Assembly: GCA_037147235.1 (NCBI GenBank)
Contig: JBAWVO010000259.1
Location: 1-9,181, forward strand
Length of the DNA stretch: 9,181 bases
Direction of reading: 5' to 3'
Source: JANXQG01 sp037147235
Lineage (GTDB): Bacteria > Planctomycetota > Planctomycetia > Pirellulales > Thermoguttaceae
Each line of letters starts with the position of its first letter. Within the stretch, counting starts at the first letter, position 1. The notes under the pieces were generated by a model. The model was not told where the DNA came from. It did no database searches and worked only from the letters and a program-made list of their open reading frames with translations. Shown in pieces: positions 6,154-9,181 of this stretch. The translations under genes were made by a program, and so were the position numbers.

Positions 6154-6467
6154 AACGTCGCAAAAAGACAAACCGCCCCGCCCGACGCCCCGAGGACGCT
6201 CATCTGGCCTTCGGTCCCATGAAAGACCCGGCCGCCTGGACTGCGTCGATCGCCATCGACGCGGCCGATGATCGCCGCTGGCTCGCAGCGAATCCGACCG
6301 CAAGATGCCGCAAGCGTCTGATCAGCCGTCTTGAAATACAGGCCACGGGCAATCCGCCGGACACCATCGTGATCGTCTATCGCGGGGAGCAAGGGTCGCA
6401 GATTCGCACGTTTCATCCGCCCGAGGATGCAATCCCGCTTATGAACCCCAAGTTCTCGCGGAATTGA
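6150..6467 (+). CDS. Small basic hypothetical protein coupled to the primase
   Basis: A 105-residue protein of unknown function. Its ATG overlaps the primase stop (ATGA), indicating translational coupling and a shared operon. The N-terminus is strongly basic (MKRRKKTNRPARRPED), suggesting nucleic-acid contact. A central stretch, DAADDRRWLAANPTARCRKR, is followed by a likely beta-hairpin (DTIVIVYRGEQGSQIRTFHP). There is no signal peptide, membrane segment or recognised motif. As the last gene of the replication operon it might assist replication or copy control, but nothing in the sequence proves this. Confidence 0.65.
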   Translation: MKRRKKTNRPARRPEDAHLAFGPMKDPAAWTASIAIDAADDRRWLAANPTARCRKRLISRLEIQATGNPPDTIVIVYRGEQGSQIRTFHPPEDAIPLMNPKFSRN

Positions 6468-6702
6468 TTCGGCGGCCGAGGCGGGGAGAGCCGCGTTGGT
6501 GCAAGGCCGTGATAACTCAGGTTCTGCTTGGGGGTAGCCACGCCAACCCTTGGAACCCAGGTGTTAGCGGGCCGCCAAAATCGCATCTGCGGTAGTGCTG
6601 CGCACGGCGATCAGCGTGTGGTTAGGTACTGAAAGCCCCTTCAGGCCATGCTAGACGCCGCCATATTGCTAGACGTTGGCCACGTTTCATGGGTCTGCGT
6701 CT
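6468..6702. other. Non-coding stretch with small hairpins after the replication operon
   Basis: No convincing gene. Three possible stem-loops are visible: GGTTC (6520-6524) with GAACC (6553-6557); a two-step stem ATCGC/GCGAT (6580-6584, 6607-6611) enclosing TGCG/CGCA (6588-6591, 6601-6604); and CTGAA/TTCAG (6629-6633, 6640-6644). None carries a clear U tract, so no good operon terminator was found. GCTAGACG is repeated at 6650-6657 and 6668-6675. It could be the operon's 3' RNA structure or part of an element end. Confidence 0.4.
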
Positions 6703-6793
6703 GGGACCATGCTCAGGTACCGTGCCCAGGGACCAGCTTGTGAGACCGTGCCCAGGGACCGGGCTCAGGGACCAGGCTGTGAGACCGTCGTAC
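6703..6793. repeat. 13-bp tandem repeat array (about 7 units)
   Basis: Seven adjacent 13-base units begin at 6703, 6716, 6729, 6742, 6755, 6768 and 6781. Each begins with a variant of GGGACC (GGGACC, GGTACC, GGGACC, GAGACC, GGGACC, GGGACC, GAGACC). The second half alternates around GTGCCCA and AGCTTGT, so a 26-base superperiod is also visible. A further ACCGTGCCCA lies at 6801-6810. In reading frames on both strands it gives 13-residue-periodic peptides, but these look like by-products. The array may bind a protein, or may be a simple minisatellite. Confidence 0.75.
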
Positions 6794-6810
6794 ATGCTAC
6801 ACCGTGCCCA

Positions 6811-7752
6811 TAACGCTCCGGTCGTCAAGTACGTCCGCCCGCCAATCCGCTGGGGCGCGACCTTGAACGCGGAGCTTCACTCCCTCCTGGGGCTTATTGA
6901 ATGAACTCCCATGAGAATCAGCATGTCCACCTTCTTCACGCCCTTACCCCCATTCCTGACCAGTTGCAACGGGTTTTCAGGCGAAGAATCCACTCAGAAA
7001 TGCGCGATTAAGTAGACAGATTGGCCGATTTGGAGGACTGCAAGGTCTAGGGGAATTCAGCGTTGCCCAAACCACCACGAATTCACGCCCGAGCTGGCAT
7101 CCCCAAACTGCGTCATGTGGCACACAGCAAATCGTCGTCTATCGTTCCGACATCCGTACGCCCAGAGCTTCGGTTAGGGCATCATGTTAAGGGGGCTAGT
7201 TAAGAGACCGCACACGCCTCTAACCAGCGACAACGTGCGATCGGTGAGCCTCTCGCCAAGCAATCGTCCCGGTCAGTGAGCAAGAGCAATCCACTTGGCG
7301 CGGAGCAGTCCTGCCTGAATTGAGCCTATGCGCTGGTACCCTGGGCAGGCAATGTGTCGCCGTGAGGTACGCCTTTCATCACGTTTCGAGGTCCTTGGAG
7401 CGAAAAATTCGTACGGAATCGGGCAAGAGTTGGCTGTTCGGATAAACAGCGTAGTTTCGGACCAATTTGGCCTTTCCCATGTTCTCAAACTGCACCTCAC
7501 GGGCTCGCGCACACCAGTGGGCGTAACACGGTGGGCCTCAAAGGGCCGTTTTCAACGCCACGTCCCTCAAGAAACAGCAACGATATTGTGCGTACCCGCC
7601 AGTCTTGCATTCGCCTAACCGTTGATTATCGAGACAACGGAATATCTAGTAAATGCCCGGGTGCAGCATCGCCCAGCGTGTTTCCCAGTCAGACGCGACG
7701 CTAGTCTGGCCGGGGCGTTTTGTGGCCACCCGGCTCCACACCTCACGCCAGG
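6811..7752. other. Gene-poor stretch of about 940 bases
   Basis: Short open frames exist on both strands (for example plus 7328-7618 and minus 7273-7512), but they overlap each other and lack good ribosome-binding sites or recognisable domains. A 38-codon minus-strand frame (6993-6877) is likewise unsupported. Two adjacent hairpins near the right end are CAGAC/GTCTG (7690-7694, 7704-7708) and GCCGGG/CCCGGC (7709-7714, 7729-7734). No second copy of the tRNA 3' end was found here by eye. This may be decayed DNA or an element boundary. Confidence 0.4.
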
Positions 7753-7812
7753 GTGAATTTTTTAGTGAATTTTTTCAAAATGCTTGACAAAACTGAAAAG
7801 GCATGCTAGGAT
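7753..7812 (+). promoter_or_regulatory. Near-consensus sigma70 promoter with UP-like T tracts
   Basis: A perfect -35 TTGACA (7784-7789), a 17-base spacer and -10 TAGGAT (7807-7812). Just upstream, GTGAATTTTTT is repeated twice with a 12-base period (7753-7763 and 7765-7775), at about -66 to -45 where UP elements act. Transcription should start near 7819, some 345 bases before the FGE-like gene. Confidence 0.8.
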
Positions 7813-7818
7813 GTCATC

Positions 7819-7981
7819 TTGTACTGGTTGTAGGGATTTCACGAATACGTTGGTTTTCCTACCTCCGAGCGGGTTGCAATCGGTTTTGCGACCCTTACGC
7901 GTAAACAAATATATAGTAGGCAGCGTTACAGCCTGAGCCTTACGTCCGTGGCAGCGCAACTCGAAGCGGGAGTTGTTTTTT
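7819..7981 (+). ncRNA. Structured leader or small RNA ending in an intrinsic terminator
   Basis: From the predicted start near 7819 the RNA can form hairpin 1 (GTAGG 7830-7834 with CCTAC 7858-7862, with inner ACG-AATA-CGT). It can form hairpin 2, a 9-bp stem (7871-7879 with 7886-7894) with loop TCGGTT. It ends in terminator CAACTC (7957-7962) / GAGTTG (7970-7975) followed by six T. The left arm of hairpin 2 with its preceding C (CGGGTTGC, 7870-7877) is complementary to GCAACTCG (7956-7963), one G-U pair included, so an antiterminator fold competes with both hairpins. No known riboswitch class was recognised. It may be a cis attenuator for the downstream gene or a free small RNA. Confidence 0.55.
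7957..7981 (+). terminator. Intrinsic terminator in the leader of the FGE-like gene
   Basis: A 6-bp stem CAACTC/GAGTTG with loop GAAGCGG, followed by TTTTTT (7976-7981). It lies about 160 bases after the promoter and about 180 bases before the start codon. Confidence 0.7.
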
Positions 7982-8103
7982 CGTCTGCGTGCGTCCGCTG
8001 GCTCAATACGGTGACTCCACAAGAGAGCCTCGTGCTGCGCGCCCTTCTTGGCCTGGTACGTCTCTCTTTGTACTCGTCACGCTCCGTAAAAGTTGTGATT
8101 ACG

Positions 8104-8122
8104 CCGCATCTTGTTGATGCGG
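8104..8122 (+). promoter_or_regulatory. Perfect 7-bp stem-loop in the 5' leader
   Basis: CCGCATC (8104-8110), loop TTGTT, GATGCGG (8116-8122). No U tract follows. AGGAG comes directly after at 8125-8129 but is too far from the chosen start codon to serve it. It is probably part of the leader structure. Confidence 0.5.
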
Positions 8123-8164
8123 TTAGGAGAAGTTCAGATTTACTTTACTCGGGAGATGCAGAAG

Positions 8165-9103
8165 ATGTTTTGCAAGACGATGATTCGAGGATTTTTGGCG
8201 GTGGCCCTGGTGGCCTCTGCCGTGACGGTGCGGGCGGGCACGATTACCATTGACATGGTGCCCGTGGGCAACGTAAACAACACAGCCGATACGCGAGTCA
8301 TGAACGACTCTACCACCGGATACGGATCGGTTTCCTACAACTACAGCATTGGCAAGTACGAAGTGACCAACGCCCAGTACACGGCATTTCTCAATGCGGC
8401 GGATCCAACCGGTGCGAATGCCAATGGCATCTACAATTCCAGCATGGGTACCGACCCGCGGAGTGGGATCACCTACTCCAGCGGGGAGGCCCCCGGGGCG
8501 AAATACACGACCCGTGCCAACATGGACAACAAGCCGGTGAATTGGGTGAGCTGGTATAACGCGGCACGTTTCACCAACTGGTTGAGCAATGGGCAGGGCA
8601 CGGGCAGCACCGAAACGGGTTCCTACACGCTCAGCGGCAACACGGGAATCATCACCAAGAATGTAGGGGCCAAGGTTTATATCCCAAGTGAGGACGAATG
8701 GTATAAGGCGGCATATTTCAACCCTGCGAATTCCAGTTACTCGCTCTATCCGACGCGGAGCAACACGGAACCGATATTGGCTACTGCCGATACGTTGGGC
8801 AATATCTCGAATTCAGGGACCAACGTGGCCAATTACGGCTACGGGGCGGATTGGAATGGTCAGTATGGCAACGTGACGACGGTGGGGAGTGCTGGAGCCG
8901 ATAGTGCGAGCTACTACGGCACTTTTGATCAGGGCGGCAATGTTTGGGAGTGGAATGACTCTATTTTCTCTGGTTCTGGGCGTGGTGTGCGTGGCGGGTC
9001 GTTCTACAACAACACGTACCGCTTGGCCTCGTCCTACCGCGACATCAGCAGCCCCGCGTACGAGACCACGCCGTATCGGTTTCCGTGTTGCAAGTGTACC
9101 TGA
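8165..9103 (+). CDS. Secreted FGE-sulfatase-fold protein, frameshifted before its PEP-CTERM anchor
   Basis: A 312-residue product as read. ATG 8165 is chosen because GGGAG lies 9 bases upstream; ATG 8156 and the upstream TTG/ATG codons have worse spacing. ATG 8180 is a possible alternative. A signal peptide spans about residues 1-24 (basic RG, hydrophobic FLAVALVASAV, cleavage near VRA-G). The formylglycine-generating-enzyme/SUMF1-like domain follows: YSIGKYEVTNAQYTAFLNA, KPVNWVSWYNAARFTNWLS, YIPSEDEWYKAAYF, GGNVWEWNDS and RGVRGGSFYNN. Both catalytic cysteines of true FGE, expected just after RGGS, are absent, so this is probably a structural or ligand-binding relative. The frame ends in the aberrant tail PYRFPCCKCT, while the proper ending GFRVAS-VPEP continues one base over. 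An exported, surface-sorted protein is likely. No neighbour gives a function. Confidence 0.85.
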   Translation: MFCKTMIRGFLAVALVASAVTVRAGTITIDMVPVGNVNNTADTRVMNDSTTGYGSVSYNYSIGKYEVTNAQYTAFLNAADPTGANANGIYNSSMGTDPRSGITYSSGEAPGAKYTTRANMDNKPVNWVSWYNAARFTNWLSNGQGTGSTETGSYTLSGNTGIITKNVGAKVYIPSEDEWYKAAYFNPANSSYSLYPTRSNTEPILATADTLGNISNSGTNVANYGYGADWNGQYGNVTTVGSAGADSASYYGTFDQGGNVWEWNDSIFSGSGRGVRGGSFYNNTYRLASSYRDISSPAYETTPYRFPCCKCT

Positions 9104-9181
9104 GCCCGGCAGTTTGGCTCTGCTACTATCCTGCGCCGTAGCGTTTGGAATCTGGTTGCGGGTAAAACGCATAACCCTTTT
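9075..9181 (+). other. Out-of-frame PEP-CTERM sorting tail of the FGE-like gene
   Basis: Reading from 9075, one base ahead of the gene's frame, gives IGFRVASVPEPGSLALLL, then a hydrophobic segment (SCAVAFGIWL) and basic RVKR, running open to the window edge. IGFRVAS is the normal end of this FGE-like family, and VPEP-hydrophobic-basic is the PEP-CTERM signal for exosortase-dependent sorting. One extra base somewhere around 9060-9074 explains the mismatch. The stop codon lies beyond the window. Confidence 0.85.

Noticed and set aside
6703..6793. CRISPR array
   Set aside because: Units are contiguous 13-mers with no spacers, and no cas genes are present.
6801..6830. CTCCGGT match as a second attachment site
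   Set aside because: Only 7 bases match the tRNA end, which is expected by chance in GC-rich DNA.
6622..6904. Repeat-bearing small frames on both strands
   Set aside because: Their 13-residue periodicity comes from the 13-bp DNA repeat; neither has a good start signal or known domain.
7328..7618. 96-codon plus-strand frame and its 79-codon minus-strand overlap
   Set aside because: Overlapping frames on opposite strands, with no Shine-Dalgarno or recognisable protein; kept as non-coding.
7948..8253. 101-codon plus-strand frame over the leader
   Set aside because: It starts inside the terminator region and overlaps the signal peptide of the FGE-like gene in another frame; part of it reads protein-like, but there is no supporting start signal.

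Overview
The window looks like a planctomycete (Planctomycetota, probably Pirellulales-like) chromosome carrying the start of a small self-replicating integrative element, followed by a long gene-poor stretch and a surface-protein gene. The lineage call is inference. It rests on the moderately high GC content, a DUF3987 replication protein of the kind common in planctomycetes, and a formylglycine-generating-enzyme-like (FGE-like) protein whose PEP-CTERM sorting tail can be read at the right edge.

Left part (1-1925). The window opens inside the 3' end of a tRNA gene (T arm and 3' acceptor strand, probably tRNA-Leu) followed by a strong terminator. Facing it on the minus strand are a tyrosine integrase with a complete catalytic set (R-K-H-R-H-Y) and, upstream of it, a small winged-helix excisionase/AlpA-like protein. 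A strong terminator hairpin sits between these two genes, about 30 bases before the integrase start, and looks like an attenuator. The region 1675-1924 holds two face-to-face sigma70-type promoters whose -10 boxes overlap, plus direct repeats at helical spacing. This resembles a switch between the excision/integration arm and the replication arm.

Replication part (1925-6467, plus strand). The order is a ribbon-helix-helix-like regulator; a 727-residue DUF3987 protein with a DnaB-N-like N-terminus (helicase/primase-associated ATPase type), whose Shine-Dalgarno lies in a hairpin; a gap with a perfect 21-bp inverted repeat around 99 bp of AT-rich DNA (candidate origin); a DnaG-like primase with a zinc finger and TOPRIM domain; and a small basic protein coupled by an ATGA overlap. 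The layout int-xis / regulator / helicase-primase-ori resembles phage satellites of the PICI type, but no packaging or capsid genes are visible, and no second attachment site was found by eye.

Right part (6468-9181). About 1.7 kb has no convincing gene. It holds small hairpins, a 13-bp tandem repeat array (6703-6793), and from 7753 a near-consensus promoter followed by a structured leader with an intrinsic terminator. An upstream hairpin arm of that leader can also pair with the terminator's left arm, which is attenuator or riboswitch architecture. Downstream lies a secreted FGE-fold protein that lacks both catalytic cysteines. Its C-terminal PEP-CTERM anchor is intact but out of frame by one base, so the gene is either frameshifted or contains a sequence error.
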